Origin: Streptomyces sp. SLBN-31
Lineage (GTDB): Bacteria > Actinomycetota > Actinomycetes > Streptomycetales > Streptomycetaceae
Reading direction: 5' to 3'
NCBI RefSeq assembly: GCF_006715395.1
Contig: NZ_VFNC01000001.1
Location: forward strand, 496,001 to 560,000
Length of the DNA: 64,000 bases
In this document: positions 7,901 through 16,406 of the stretch, one piece after another
How positions within the stretch are numbered: position 1 is the stretch's first letter
How the letters are laid out: every line of letters starts with the position of its first letter
The notes under the pieces: generated by a model
The model's input: only the letters and a program-made list of their open reading frames with translations
What the model was told of the DNA's origin: nothing
Databases searched by the model: none
Translations under genes and position numbers: made by a program

Positions 7901-9584
7901 GCGTCGGCGCCGCAGCGGGCGAGCCGATCCCCGGCGTCGGCAGCATGGGCGGCACCTGCCGGATGTGCCGCCGGGACGCCCTGACCAGCCCCTCGAAGGA
8001 CACCAGTGCCGTGACGACGGCCAGGAAGCCGCCCAGCACCTTGTGGTGCAGGCCGACCGGGGAGTCGCCCAGGAACAGGGTCAGCAGCATCAGCACCGTG
8101 AGATGGCCCAGCAGCCACACCGCCGCCTGGGCGGAGGGTCTGGTACGCCACTGGCGGAACTGCGTCACATGCACCTTGGCGTCGTATATCCGGCCGAACG
8201 CCGGCAGCCACTGGGCCAGGCTCGGCAGCCACAGCAGCAGCACGCAGCCCACCGTGAGCGCCGCCAGACCCTGCCAGAGGAAGGCCCAGCCCGCCCCGTA
8301 GAGGATCAGCGCGACCAGGGCGAAGCTCGCCCGGGCCAGCACCTCGTGGGCGTCGCGCCGCCGGCCGGAGTAGCCGGGCAGATGCTCGCGCAGCGACACC
8401 AGGGCCACGCCGGGGACGGCGTAGACGACCAGGGTCAGCACCCCGGTGGCGGCGACCAGGGCGCTCCAGCTGCCGCCGAGTGCGCGCAGGGCGACGGCGG
8501 CGATGAAGAAGTCGACGACCAGGACCAGCCAGTACACGTCGTAACGCCGTTTCAGGGACGCCTTGCGGGCCGTCTGCAGCCCCCGGTGCGTCAGATGCGC
8601 CCGGCTGAGCGCCGCGACCTCGCGCGTGAGGGCGTGCGCGAAGACGAGCCCGGCGCCCATCGGCGAGACCACGCCGTTGACGCGGAGCAGCACGCCGAGC
8701 CAGAACAGCCCGGCGGCGTACGCGAAGTGCGCGTACGGCGAGGACCCCATGTTCGCGCCGCTCCACTCGGTGTCGTGGTACCGGGTGAAGACGGCCTGCA
8801 GCGCTATGTACAGCACCATCGAGCCGACGATTGTCCCGAAGACCGCCCGCCGCAGCCGGGCCGCCTCGCCCGGCGGCCGCCGTTTGACGTTCCCGGCGAA
8901 GTCCAGCGGCCCCTGGAAGCCGACGTAGGCGTAGATCACACCGCTGCCGACCACCGCGCTCAGCGCCGCGGCCGCGCCCTTGCCGTCGCTGTGCGCGCTC
9001 GCCGTCAGCCCCCGGTCGTCGAAGCCGGCGACGATCAGCAGGACGACGGTCAGCACGGGGACGAGGACCTTCAGCACGGTCAGCCAGGAGTTGATCCGGA
9101 AGAAGATGCGCGGGGCGACCAGGTTCACCGCGGAGATCACCGCCATGAACACCAGCGCGTAGCACCAGCCCCGGTCGGTGAGCGTGTCCGAGCCGTCCAG
9201 GAGCCCGTGCACCCGCCACCCGGACAGCGCCTTCGTCATCGCGACGGCCTCGCTGGCCAGGTTGATCGCGTACACCAGCCACAGCCCGGCCGCGACGACC
9301 GTCGCCACCACCTCGCCGCTGCTCTGCAGCGGCAGGAAGATCAGCCCGCCGGTCTTGGGCGCCGCGGTGCCCAGCTCGACCATGACGCCCGCGATCAGCA
9401 GCATGAGCAGCCCGCCGAACAGCCAGGCGAGCCAGGCGTCCGAACCGGCCTTGCGGAACGCCTCGCCGGCCCCCAGCATCCAGCCCGAACCGATCACACC
9501 GCCCGCGGCGAGACCGACGAGGTGGAACACCGACAACCGCCGCTGTTCGTCCTCGTCCTCGAACGGCAATGCCCGGAGACTCAT
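7881..9584 (-). CDS. APC-superfamily amino acid permease
   Basis: A 567-aa integral membrane protein with about 12-14 hydrophobic segments. The opening GLAAGGVIGSGWMLGAGEA matches the glycine-rich TM1 loop (GxG[I/S]GxG-type) of amino acid-polyamine-organocation transporters. It probably imports an amino acid or amine with a cation; the substrate cannot be read. ATG 9584 is the only sensible start, just upstream of the first cytoplasmic acidic segment FEDEDEQRR. It is divergent from the SNF2 helicase (204-bp gap) and convergent with the helical protein gene, overlapping it by 20 bp. Confidence 0.85.
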   Translation of the reverse strand: MSLRALPFEDEDEQRRLSVFHLVGLAAGGVIGSGWMLGAGEAFRKAGSDAWLAWLFGGLLMLLIAGVMVELGTAAPKTGGLIFLPLQSSGEVVATVVAAGLWLVYAINLASEAVAMTKALSGWRVHGLLDGSDTLTDRGWCYALVFMAVISAVNLVAPRIFFRINSWLTVLKVLVPVLTVVLLIVAGFDDRGLTASAHSDGKGAAAALSAVVGSGVIYAYVGFQGPLDFAGNVKRRPPGEAARLRRAVFGTIVGSMVLYIALQAVFTRYHDTEWSGANMGSSPYAHFAYAAGLFWLGVLLRVNGVVSPMGAGLVFAHALTREVAALSRAHLTHRGLQTARKASLKRRYDVYWLVLVVDFFIAAVALRALGGSWSALVAATGVLTLVVYAVPGVALVSLREHLPGYSGRRRDAHEVLARASFALVALILYGAGWAFLWQGLAALTVGCVLLLWLPSLAQWLPAFGRIYDAKVHVTQFRQWRTRPSAQAAVWLLGHLTVLMLLTLFLGDSPVGLHHKVLGGFLAVVTALVSFEGLVRASRRHIRQVPPMLPTPGIGSPAAAPTPIAVSE

Positions 9585-9727
9585 CCGCCCTATCCCCCGC
9601 GTAGCGTCGGCAGCTCCTCACGCACAGTGGCGACAAGGGTACAGCCGGGGGCATGGTGGCGCCCCGGAGTTGATCGCACGTCAGGGGCTGCCCGCCCCTC
9701 AGGGCCCCTTCTGCCGTCGAGGCCCGG

Positions 9728-9750
9728 TTGTCAGTGCCTGGTGCGAGGAT
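9728..9750 (+). promoter_or_regulatory. RecA-NDp / PafBC-type DNA-damage promoter of the SNF2 helicase
   Basis: TTGTCAGTG at 9728-9736, an 8-nt spacer, then GAGGAT at 9745-9750, ending 38 bp before the GTG start. This matches the LexA-independent damage promoter described in mycobacteria and streptomycetes (TTGTCRGTG-N8-TAnnnT) except for G in place of the first T of the -10 element. It predicts induction by DNA damage through the PafBC activator. Confidence 0.65.
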
Positions 9751-9788
9751 GTGGGCAGTGGGACCGGCGGCGCGGGAGGGACGGCGGA

Positions 9789-11969
9789 GTGGGCGTGGGG
9801 GAGGTGCAGGCGGCGCCCGTGGGCCGGCGGGCCCGGGAGGTCTGCGAGCAGGGCACGCGGCTGTACGAGGCCGCGCGTGCCGTTCTCGACGATCACGCCC
9901 GCGCCCTGGAGGCGGTGCGCTCCGCCCTGGCGCCGCTCAGGGACGAACTGGTGGCCGGGGAGCTGGAGTCCATCCCGGTCGCCCGGCTGAAGGACGCCAC
10001 CGAGGGCAGGCTGCGGCTGGCGGCCGTGGAAGCGGCCGGGTTCACGACGGTGCGGTCGGTGCACGAGGCGAGCCGCCACGAACTGCGCCGGCTCCCCGGT
10101 GTCGGCGCCCAGACCGCCGACCAGGCCCTCGCCGCCGCCCACCAGATCGCGGCGGCCGTCGCGGAGACGGTCTCGGTCCGCATCGACGTCGACCGTCCCG
10201 AACCCCGGACCACCGCCCTGGTCGTCGCCCTGCACCGGCTCGTGGAGGCCGGGCCGGAACTGCGCAGCGCCGTCGACACCGCCGGGCGGCTGGACGGTGA
10301 GCTGGCCGGACTGCTGCCCGCCGCCCGCCCGGCCACCGGCCGGCTCCGCCTGGCACTCGCCGGCCACCGCCGCAGGGAGGTCGCCCTCGCCGCGACGGCC
10401 CGGCTGCGCGCGCTGACGGCCGAGGCGGAGGCGCAGGGCACCCGGTTGAAGCTGGCCCAGGCCTCGACCGACCTGCTGCGCGGGCCGGCCGACGAGATCG
10501 AGGCCTGGGTCGACTTCGAACTGCGCTCCGCCGAGTACTACAGCCAACTCGCCGAGGTCTCCGCCCACCGCACGGACGAGGCGGCCGCCGAGGGCTTCCT
10601 GCCGTCGGAGGTCGCCGAGCGGGTACGCGCGCAGCCCCTGGACGACATCCACCGCCGGGTCTCCCTGCGCGGCTACCAGTCCTTCGGCGCCCGCTTCGCC
10701 CTCGCCCAGCGCCGCGTCGTCCTCGGCGACGAGATGGGCCTGGGCAAGACGGTCCAGGCCATCGCCGCGCTCGCCCACCTCGCGGCCGAGGGACAGACGC
10801 ACTTCCTGGTGGTGTGCCCGGCGAGCGTGCTGATCAACTGGACGCGGGAGATCCGCTCCCGCAGCACGCTGCGGGCGGTGCCGGTGCACGGCCCGGACCG
10901 TCAGGACGCGTACGCCGAGTGGCGCGAGCGCGGCGGCATCGCCCTGACCACCTTCGACCTGCTGCACACCCTGCCCGCCCCGGACGACGGCACCGGTCCC
11001 GGGATGCTCGTCGTGGACGAGGCGCACTACGTCAAGAACCCCGACACCCGCCGCACCAGGTCGATCGCCGCCTGGACGAAGACCTGCGACCGCGTGCTGT
11101 TCCTGACCGGAACCCCGATGGAGAACCGCGTCGAGGAGTTCCGCACGCTCGTCCGCCTCCTGCGCCCGGAACTGCTCCCCGGGATCCGCGACAGCGACGC
11201 GGTCGCCGGCCCGCACGCCTTCCGCAGAGCCGTCGCCCCCGCCTACCTGCGCCGCAACCAGCAGGACGTGCTCACCGAACTCCCCGCCGTGCTCCAGGTG
11301 GACGAGTGGGAGGAGTTCGGCGCGGCCGACGAGGACGCCTACCGCACGGCGGTCGCCGCGGGGAACTTCATGGCGATGCGCCGGGCCGCCTACGCCGACC
11401 CGGAGAAGTCCGCGAAGCTGCAGCGGCTGCGTGAACTGGTCGCGGACGCGGCGGCGAACGACCTGAAGGTGGTGGTGTTCTCGTACTTCCGCGACGTGCT
11501 CGCCGCGGTCGGGTCGGCCCTGGACGGCACGACCGTGGGTCCGATCGCGGGCAACGTTCCCGCCGCCCGCCGTCAGCGCATGGTCGACGACTTCACGGCG
11601 GCCGACGGCCACGCGGTCCTGCTCGCGCAGATCGAGGCGGGCGGTACCGGCCTCAACCTCCAGGCGGCGTCCGTGGTGATCCTGTGCGAACCGCAGGTCA
11701 AACCCACCCTGGAACACCAGGCCGTGGCCCGCGCGCACCGCATGGGCCAGGTCCGCCCGGTCCAGGTGCACCGCCTGCTGTCGCCCGACAGCGTCGACGA
11801 ACGCCTCCTGCGCATCCTGAACGACAAGAGCCGCCTCTTCGACGCCTACGCCCGCCGCAGCGACACCGCCGACGCCACCCCGGACGCGATCGACGTCTCG
11901 GACGCCGACATCGCCCGCCGGATCGTGGAGGAGGAGCAGCGCAGACTGGCGGCCGAACCGGCCGGGTGA
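9789..11969 (+). CDS. SNF2/Rad54-family DEAD-like helicase
   Basis: A 726-aa ATPase. Residues 1-about 280 form a helical N-terminal extension with a helix-hairpin-helix-like DNA-binding motif (LRRLPGVGAQTADQAL, about 101-116). Residues about 290-700 hold the two RecA-like domains. Walker A is DEMGLGKT (314-321), motif II is DEAH (410-413), motif III is LTGTPMEN, and motif VI is RAHRMGQ (648-654). It should translocate on double-stranded DNA; a repair or remodelling role is supported by the damage-type promoter just upstream. GTG 9789 has GGAGGG 8 nt upstream; longer in-frame readings run antisense through the APC permease and are not real. It converges on the serpin gene with a 9-bp gap. Confidence 0.9.
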   Translation: MGVGEVQAAPVGRRAREVCEQGTRLYEAARAVLDDHARALEAVRSALAPLRDELVAGELESIPVARLKDATEGRLRLAAVEAAGFTTVRSVHEASRHELRRLPGVGAQTADQALAAAHQIAAAVAETVSVRIDVDRPEPRTTALVVALHRLVEAGPELRSAVDTAGRLDGELAGLLPAARPATGRLRLALAGHRRREVALAATARLRALTAEAEAQGTRLKLAQASTDLLRGPADEIEAWVDFELRSAEYYSQLAEVSAHRTDEAAAEGFLPSEVAERVRAQPLDDIHRRVSLRGYQSFGARFALAQRRVVLGDEMGLGKTVQAIAALAHLAAEGQTHFLVVCPASVLINWTREIRSRSTLRAVPVHGPDRQDAYAEWRERGGIALTTFDLLHTLPAPDDGTGPGMLVVDEAHYVKNPDTRRTRSIAAWTKTCDRVLFLTGTPMENRVEEFRTLVRLLRPELLPGIRDSDAVAGPHAFRRAVAPAYLRRNQQDVLTELPAVLQVDEWEEFGAADEDAYRTAVAAGNFMAMRRAAYADPEKSAKLQRLRELVADAAANDLKVVVFSYFRDVLAAVGSALDGTTVGPIAGNVPAARRQRMVDDFTAADGHAVLLAQIEAGGTGLNLQAASVVILCEPQVKPTLEHQAVARAHRMGQVRPVQVHRLLSPDSVDERLLRILNDKSRLFDAYARRSDTADATPDAIDVSDADIARRIVEEEQRRLAAEPAG

Positions 11970-11978
11970 CGCCGGGCC

Positions 11979-13181
11979 TCAGGGACACTCTTCGGCGTAC
12001 TCCGGGTACGGCTGAGGGTCCGTCACCCACCCGGCCGCCAGCACGAGCCGGGAGTGGCGGTGCAGGGCGAGGAAGCCGAAGGGGCGGTCGTAGACGGCCT
12101 CGACGACGGTGGTCGCCCAGCGGAGCCGGGGCATCGCGCCCCCCGGCATGCCGAATGCCGTCACCGCCGCCGCCTCGAAGCCATGGGCGAAGAACCGGGC
12201 CATCGCCGACTGCCGGGCCGACCCGACGAACAGCGGGTCGCCGCTGATGCCGGGGAAGGGGCCGGGGGTGTGGTCCAGCATCGCCGCGCCCAGCCCGAAC
12301 AACTCGGGCCGCGCCAGCAGATCGTGCTCGGCCGTCACCCCGAACGCCACCGTCTGCACGTCCAGCGACGGCGGCAGGGGCCTGGTGGACAGCTCCTTCA
12401 CCACGCGCAGCCCCGGCCCGGCCTCCCCGTACGGCAGCGCCGGCCCCGGCAGGACCGGACACCTGCGCGCCAGGACCTCGACCCCCGCCGCCAGGACCTG
12501 CCCGGCCGTCATCCGCTCCTCCCCGAGCAGCAGATGGACGTCGACGGCGTTGTCGCCCAGCACCTTCAGCTCGGTGACGTGCCCCCACCGGGTGTCGGCC
12601 ACGCCGATCCGGTCCAGGACCTCGGTGCGCCGGTGAAGCCCCAGCAGGGTCCGGCCGAACCACGGACCCGCCTCCGGCTCCGTCGCCCTCTCGGTGAAGG
12701 GGCGCAGCCAGCGGGTCCGCAGCGCCAGCGCGCTCGCCAGCACCAGGTCGGTGTCCTCGTACAGCGCCACCGGCATCCGCTCGATCAGTCCGCCCGTCCG
12801 CTCGGCCGCCCACGCGTCCAGCGCCGCCTTGTCGGCCACCGGGTCCGCCGTCAGCACGCCGTGCGCCCCGGCCGGCAGCCCCGCCGCCCAGGCCTCCCGC
12901 AGCTCCAGCGTCCGCCGGGTCCACAGCCCGAGCGCACGGTCGAGCCCGCGCATCGCGCCCATCGCTCCGAGCAACTCCCGTGCCGCCGCGCCCGCTTGCC
13001 CGTCGGGCACACCCAGCGCCTCCACCAGCTCCGTCCGGGCCGCGCCCCCGGCCCCGTCGGCCAGGAGACCGAGCAGCGGCCACACCCCGGCCGCGGAGAA
13101 CACCGTGCCGCCGGGCGCCACCGCCGCCCACCGGGCGGTCAGGTCGTTGACCGCCCGGATCGTCTGATTCGTGATCCGCAT
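11979..13181 (-). CDS. Serpin-family protein
   Basis: A 400-aa protein of normal serpin length (350-400). Serpin hallmarks are the N-terminal helix A/B region (TVFSAAGVWPLLGLLADGA), the shutter-type region in the middle and the late GFEAAAVTAF hinge. That hinge is followed by a loop (MPGGAMPRLRW) and RPFGFLALHRHSRLVLAAG, equivalent to the conserved C-terminal strand of serpins. No signal peptide is visible, so any protease target would be intracellular. The hinge retains small residues, so inhibitory insertion is possible but not proven. ATG 13181 follows a GGGGGCGGA. Nearest neighbours are the SNF2 helicase (convergent) and a divergent septum-formation-domain protein. Confidence 0.78.
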   Translation of the reverse strand: MRITNQTIRAVNDLTARWAAVAPGGTVFSAAGVWPLLGLLADGAGGAARTELVEALGVPDGQAGAAARELLGAMGAMRGLDRALGLWTRRTLELREAWAAGLPAGAHGVLTADPVADKAALDAWAAERTGGLIERMPVALYEDTDLVLASALALRTRWLRPFTERATEPEAGPWFGRTLLGLHRRTEVLDRIGVADTRWGHVTELKVLGDNAVDVHLLLGEERMTAGQVLAAGVEVLARRCPVLPGPALPYGEAGPGLRVVKELSTRPLPPSLDVQTVAFGVTAEHDLLARPELFGLGAAMLDHTPGPFPGISGDPLFVGSARQSAMARFFAHGFEAAAVTAFGMPGGAMPRLRWATTVVEAVYDRPFGFLALHRHSRLVLAAGWVTDPQPYPEYAEECP

Positions 13182-13313
13182 TCCGCCCCCACCAGCCCCG
13201 CGCTTACCATGCGCCCAGCCGTACACCGCTCCCGCAAGGCCGGTCGTTACGTACGTCTCCGCACCCCTGCGCGCAGCTCCCGCAGCGCCGCCCGAACCAG
13301 GAGCACGGTACCC

Positions 13314-14486
13314 ATGTCCATACCGCCGCCCCCAGGGCCCCAACAGCCCCAGGAGCCCCAGCTCCCCGCGCAGCCGCCGTATCCGCACCCGTACCCGTAC
13401 CAGCCCTGGGGCCAGGGCTACAGCCCGTACAACCGCCCCGCCCCGGTCAACGCTCTCGCCATCGCCTCCCTGGTCCTGGGCATCCTGTGCTGCGTCCCCG
13501 CCCTCGGGCTGCTGTTCGGCCTGATCGCGCTCGGGCAGATCCGCCGGAAGGGCGAGCGAGGCAAGGGCATGGCGATCGCCGGGTCGGTCCTGTCGTCGGT
13601 CGGACTCGCCCTGTGGGTACTGGTACTGGCCACGAACGGCATCTCCGAGTTCTGGTCCGGCTTCAAGGAGGCCGCGCACGACAACGGCAGCGCCTACACC
13701 CTCACCAAGGGCGAGTGCTTCGACTCGCCGGACGGGTCCCTGGAGGGCGTGGCCTACGACGTCGACAAGGTGCCCTGCGCCGGACGGCACGACGGCGAGG
13801 TCTTCGCCGCCTTCAAGATGTCCGGCCCTGCCGTCTACCCCGGCGACGAGAAGGTCACCGGCATCGCCGACACCCGCTGCTACGCGCTGCGTTACTCCTA
13901 TGCCATGGACGTCTGGGCCGTGCCGGACGACGTCGACGTGTACTACCTCACCCCGACCCGGGACAGCTGGCGCTACGGCGACCGGGAGGTCACCTGCGTG
14001 TTCGGCAGCACCGACGACGGTGGCAACCTGACCGGCTCGCTGCGCAACGACGGACGCTCGCTGGACACCGATCAGATCGCCTACCTCAAGGCCGTCAACA
14101 TCGAGAACAAGGCCCTCGACACCCAGCCCGTGGACGGCCCCGACGACGATCTGCGGGCGAGCACGGACTGGGCCGTGCGGATGGCCGGGGCGCTCGCCGA
14201 GGAGTCCCGCACGCTGCGCGGCCACACCTGGCCCGCCGACGCCAGGGGCCCGGTCACGGCCGTCGCCAAGGAGGTGGAGACGATCCGCAAGCAGTGGACC
14301 CGGGCCGCCGCGGCGACCGGCGCGGACGGCTTCTACGCCGCCTACGACCGGATCATGGTGCTGTCCGCCCCCGGCAGGTCCGTCACCGCCCGCAAGGCTC
14401 TGGGTCTCGCCACCACCCCGCCTTCCGGCGACGCGCGGGACGGTGGAGGGGGTGGCGGGGGAGACACTTCCGAACTGGAGGTGTGA
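13314..14486 (+). CDS. DUF4190 / septum-formation-domain membrane protein
   Basis: A 390-aa protein. A Pro/Gln/Tyr-rich cytoplasmic leader (residues 1-about 42) precedes two membrane helices joined by a basic loop (ALGQIRRKGERGKG), the DUF4190 pattern. An extracytoplasmic domain with paired cysteines follows (LTKGECFDS, VPCAGRHDGEVFA, DTRCYALRY, REVTCVFGS), matching the actinobacterial septum-formation family. The tail is helical and ends in a Gly-rich, acidic stretch. The family name comes from a mycobacterial septum phenotype; the biochemical role is unknown. ATG 13314 has AGGAG 10 nt upstream. Confidence 0.75.
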   Translation: MSIPPPPGPQQPQEPQLPAQPPYPHPYPYQPWGQGYSPYNRPAPVNALAIASLVLGILCCVPALGLLFGLIALGQIRRKGERGKGMAIAGSVLSSVGLALWVLVLATNGISEFWSGFKEAAHDNGSAYTLTKGECFDSPDGSLEGVAYDVDKVPCAGRHDGEVFAAFKMSGPAVYPGDEKVTGIADTRCYALRYSYAMDVWAVPDDVDVYYLTPTRDSWRYGDREVTCVFGSTDDGGNLTGSLRNDGRSLDTDQIAYLKAVNIENKALDTQPVDGPDDDLRASTDWAVRMAGALAEESRTLRGHTWPADARGPVTAVAKEVETIRKQWTRAAAATGADGFYAAYDRIMVLSAPGRSVTARKALGLATTPPSGDARDGGGGGGGDTSELEV

Positions 14487-14633
14487 CGGCGGCTATAGCG
14501 GAGAGAAAGTGCCTGCGTAAAGCCCTCACCCGGCACATGTCATCACATCGAGTGATTCCCTGGCCTTTGCTTGCATGGCGGAACCCACGGTTGCCAGGCT
14601 GTTGCTGTCTGTACAACCTGATGGGAGTGGCCA

Positions 14634-15386
14634 GTGACTTTCGGTGAGCAGCCGGCGTACTTGCGTGTCGCGGGTGATCTCCGCAAGAAGATCGTCAGCG
14701 GTTCACTGCCACCCCACACCCGGCTGCCCTCCCAGGCGAGAATCCGCGAGGAGTACGGCGTCTCGGACACCGTGGCCCTGGAGGCGCGCAAGGTCCTCAT
14801 GGCCGAGGGTCTGGTCGAGGGCCGCTCGGGTTCGGGCACGTACGTCCGCGAGCGGCCGGTGCCCCGCAGCATCGCCCGCTCCGGCTTCCGTCCGTCGGGC
14901 GGGGCGACGCCCTTCCGGCAGGAGCAGGCCGACGGTGATGCGCGCGGCACCTGGGAGTCCCGCAGCGAGCAGACCGAGGCCGGCGGCGCGATCGCCGAGC
15001 GGCTGTCCATCAAGCCCGGCGACCGGGTGATGTGCACCCGGTACGTCTTCCGGGAGGCCGGCGAGGCGATGATGCTCTCCACCTCCTGGGAGCCCCTCGC
15101 GGTTACCGGCCGCACCCCGGTGATGCTGCCCGAGGAGGGCCCGCTCGGCGGCATGGGCGTCGTCGAGCGCATGGCGGCGATCGACGTGATCGTCGACAAC
15201 GTCACCGAGGAGGTGGGCGCCCGCCCCGGCCTCGCCGAGGAACTCCTCGCCCTCGGCGGAGTGCCCGGCCATGTCGTCCTCGTCGTCCAGCGGACCTTCT
15301 ACGCCTCGGGCCGCCCCGTCGAGACCGCCGACGTGGTCGTCCCGGCCGACCGCTACCGGGTCGCGTACCACCTGCCGGTGAAGTAG
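14634..15386 (+). CDS. GntR-family (HutC/UTRA) transcriptional regulator
   Basis: A 250-aa regulator. Residues 1-75 form the winged helix-turn-helix (PAYLRVAGDLRKKIVSG, then LPSQARIREEYGVSDTVALE and a wing ending in SGSGTYVRE). Residues about 95-245 form a UTRA ligand-binding domain (ERLSIKPGDRVMCTRYVF, later VVLVVQRTFYASGRPVETAD). The ligand is unknown; HutC members sense sugars, amino acids or related small molecules. GTG 14634 has GGGAG 7 nt upstream. The upstream gap (14487-14633) contains GTTG...CAAC-type half sites around 14605-14620 that could be its own operator. No co-transcribed target gene is evident, so it may act elsewhere or on itself. Confidence 0.85.
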   Translation: MTFGEQPAYLRVAGDLRKKIVSGSLPPHTRLPSQARIREEYGVSDTVALEARKVLMAEGLVEGRSGSGTYVRERPVPRSIARSGFRPSGGATPFRQEQADGDARGTWESRSEQTEAGGAIAERLSIKPGDRVMCTRYVFREAGEAMMLSTSWEPLAVTGRTPVMLPEEGPLGGMGVVERMAAIDVIVDNVTEEVGARPGLAEELLALGGVPGHVVLVVQRTFYASGRPVETADVVVPADRYRVAYHLPVK

Positions 15387-15521
15387 CGCACACCTTTACG
15401 GCTGTTACCGCCGGAAGCGCCCCCCTGGAGGTCTGCTCCGGTGGTGCCCAGGGCCGCCCGCGCGCCGGTGGAATCTGGCCGTTTTCGCAGGTGGTTCCCT
15501 TCCTGTCCGGAGTGCCCCTGA

Positions 15522-15556
15522 CCGGATGCGTCGCCCCTCACGGACGGCGCATCCGG
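15522..15556 (+). terminator. Inverted repeat downstream of the GntR gene
   Basis: Perfect 9-bp arms CCGGATGCG (15522-15530) and CGCATCCGG (15548-15556) with a 17-nt loop lie 136 bp after the GntR stop. It is probably a rho-independent-like terminator. The rest of the 304-bp gap 15387-15690 holds no gene. Confidence 0.45.
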
Positions 15557-15611
15557 CGTCGTGCGCCCCCTTCGGTCTGGCCGGTTGCGTACCTCTTTGT
15601 GAAAAGCCGTA

Positions 15612-15639
15612 TTCGCTGCGTGAAGCGAAGGCGTAGGCT
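15612..15639 (+). promoter_or_regulatory. Promoter region of the SPOR-like small protein
   Basis: TAGGCT (15634-15639) is a good HrdB -10 box, with TTCGCT (15612-15617) 16 bp upstream as a weak -35. The -35 hexamer is also one arm of an inverted repeat TTCGCT-N6-AGCGAA (15612-15629), so a repressor could cover the spacer. Confidence 0.45.
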
Positions 15640-15690
15640 CGGGCATATGCGGATTGCGGTTTCCTCAGCGGGCGGGGGCGGTGGAGCGCG

Positions 15691-15882
15691 GTGAACGACG
15701 GCACGATCACTCTTCCCTGGCTCGTCATACGACAGGACGACAACGGCAATCGCTACCGAGTGGGCCGGTACGCGACTCGCGCGGAGGCCCAGAAGATCGC
15801 GGACAGCCTCGACGACCGCGGTCACAAACAGCTCTACTGGGTCGAGCGGATCGGCCAGAACGGAGCGAGCGCGGTCAACTGA
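15691..15882 (+). CDS. Small SPOR-domain-like protein
   Basis: A 63-aa soluble protein consisting of one short beta-alpha-beta-alpha-beta unit (PWLVIRQDDNGNRYRVGRY, then ATRAEAQKIADSLDD, then QLYWVERI). This resembles a single SPOR repeat, a fold that binds denuded septal peptidoglycan. There is no signal peptide, so a cytoplasmic role is more likely than wall binding. The GTG at 15691 is preceded by a GGAG. It lies 24 bp upstream of the Nudix gene and may be co-transcribed with it. Confidence 0.7.
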   Translation: MNDGTITLPWLVIRQDDNGNRYRVGRYATRAEAQKIADSLDDRGHKQLYWVERIGQNGASAVN

Positions 15883-15906
15883 TCCCGGTGCCGTAGGCTC
15901 CCGCGC

Positions 15907-16299
15907 ATGACGGATCGGATCGTGGTGGTGGGTGCGGCCCTGTTCGACGGCCCCCGCCTCCTGGCCGCCCGCCGCAGCGCGCCCCCCGCCCTCGCCGGAC
16001 GCTGGGAACTCCCCGGCGGCAAGGTGGAGCGGGGCGAGACGCCCGACGCGGCCCTGGTGCGGGAACTGCGCGAGGAACTGGGCGTCGAGGCGGAGGCCCT
16101 GGCGCGCGTGACGGGCGAGTGGCCGCTGAAGCCGCCGTACGTCCTCCAGGTCTGGACGGCCCGTCTGCTCTCCGGCTCCCCGGCACCCAAGCCGCTCCAG
16201 GATCACGACGAACTGCGCTGGCTCGGACCGGACGAGATCTGGGACGTCGACTGGCTCGACCAGGACGTGGAGGCGGTCCGCCAGGTGACCGCCGGCTGA
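15907..16299 (+). CDS. MutT-type Nudix hydrolase
   Basis: A 130-aa protein with a complete Nudix box from GKVERGETPDAALVRELREE into LGV (about residues 38-60), including the REUXEEXGU metal-binding glutamates. Length and the (deoxy)nucleotide-type start RIVVVGAALFDGPRLLAARR fit MutT/8-oxo-dGTP diphosphatases, which clean oxidised nucleotides from the pool. Other nucleoside triphosphates are possible. ATG 15907 opens the frame immediately after the SPOR-like gene. Confidence 0.85.
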   Translation: MTDRIVVVGAALFDGPRLLAARRSAPPALAGRWELPGGKVERGETPDAALVRELREELGVEAEALARVTGEWPLKPPYVLQVWTARLLSGSPAPKPLQDHDELRWLGPDEIWDVDWLDQDVEAVRQVTAG

Positions 16300-16406
16300 G
16301 CCCCACATCTCTTCTGCGCCGTTCGTGCCACAGTGCGCCCCACTTGACGGTACTCGCCCCTCGATATCGGGTATGTGCCCATTAACCCCAAGAAACCGGA
16401 CATGGG

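Noticed and set aside
7965..9788. Long open frame upstream of and in frame with the SNF2 helicase, giving a 1334-aa reading.
   Set aside because: It is antisense to the APC permease, has no ribosome site or protein-like composition, and the helicase start at 9789 has good signals.
12054..13313. Plus-strand reading through the serpin gene, joined to the DUF4190 protein frame.
   Set aside because: Antisense to a well-supported serpin; the DUF4190 protein has its own ATG and AGGAG at 13314.
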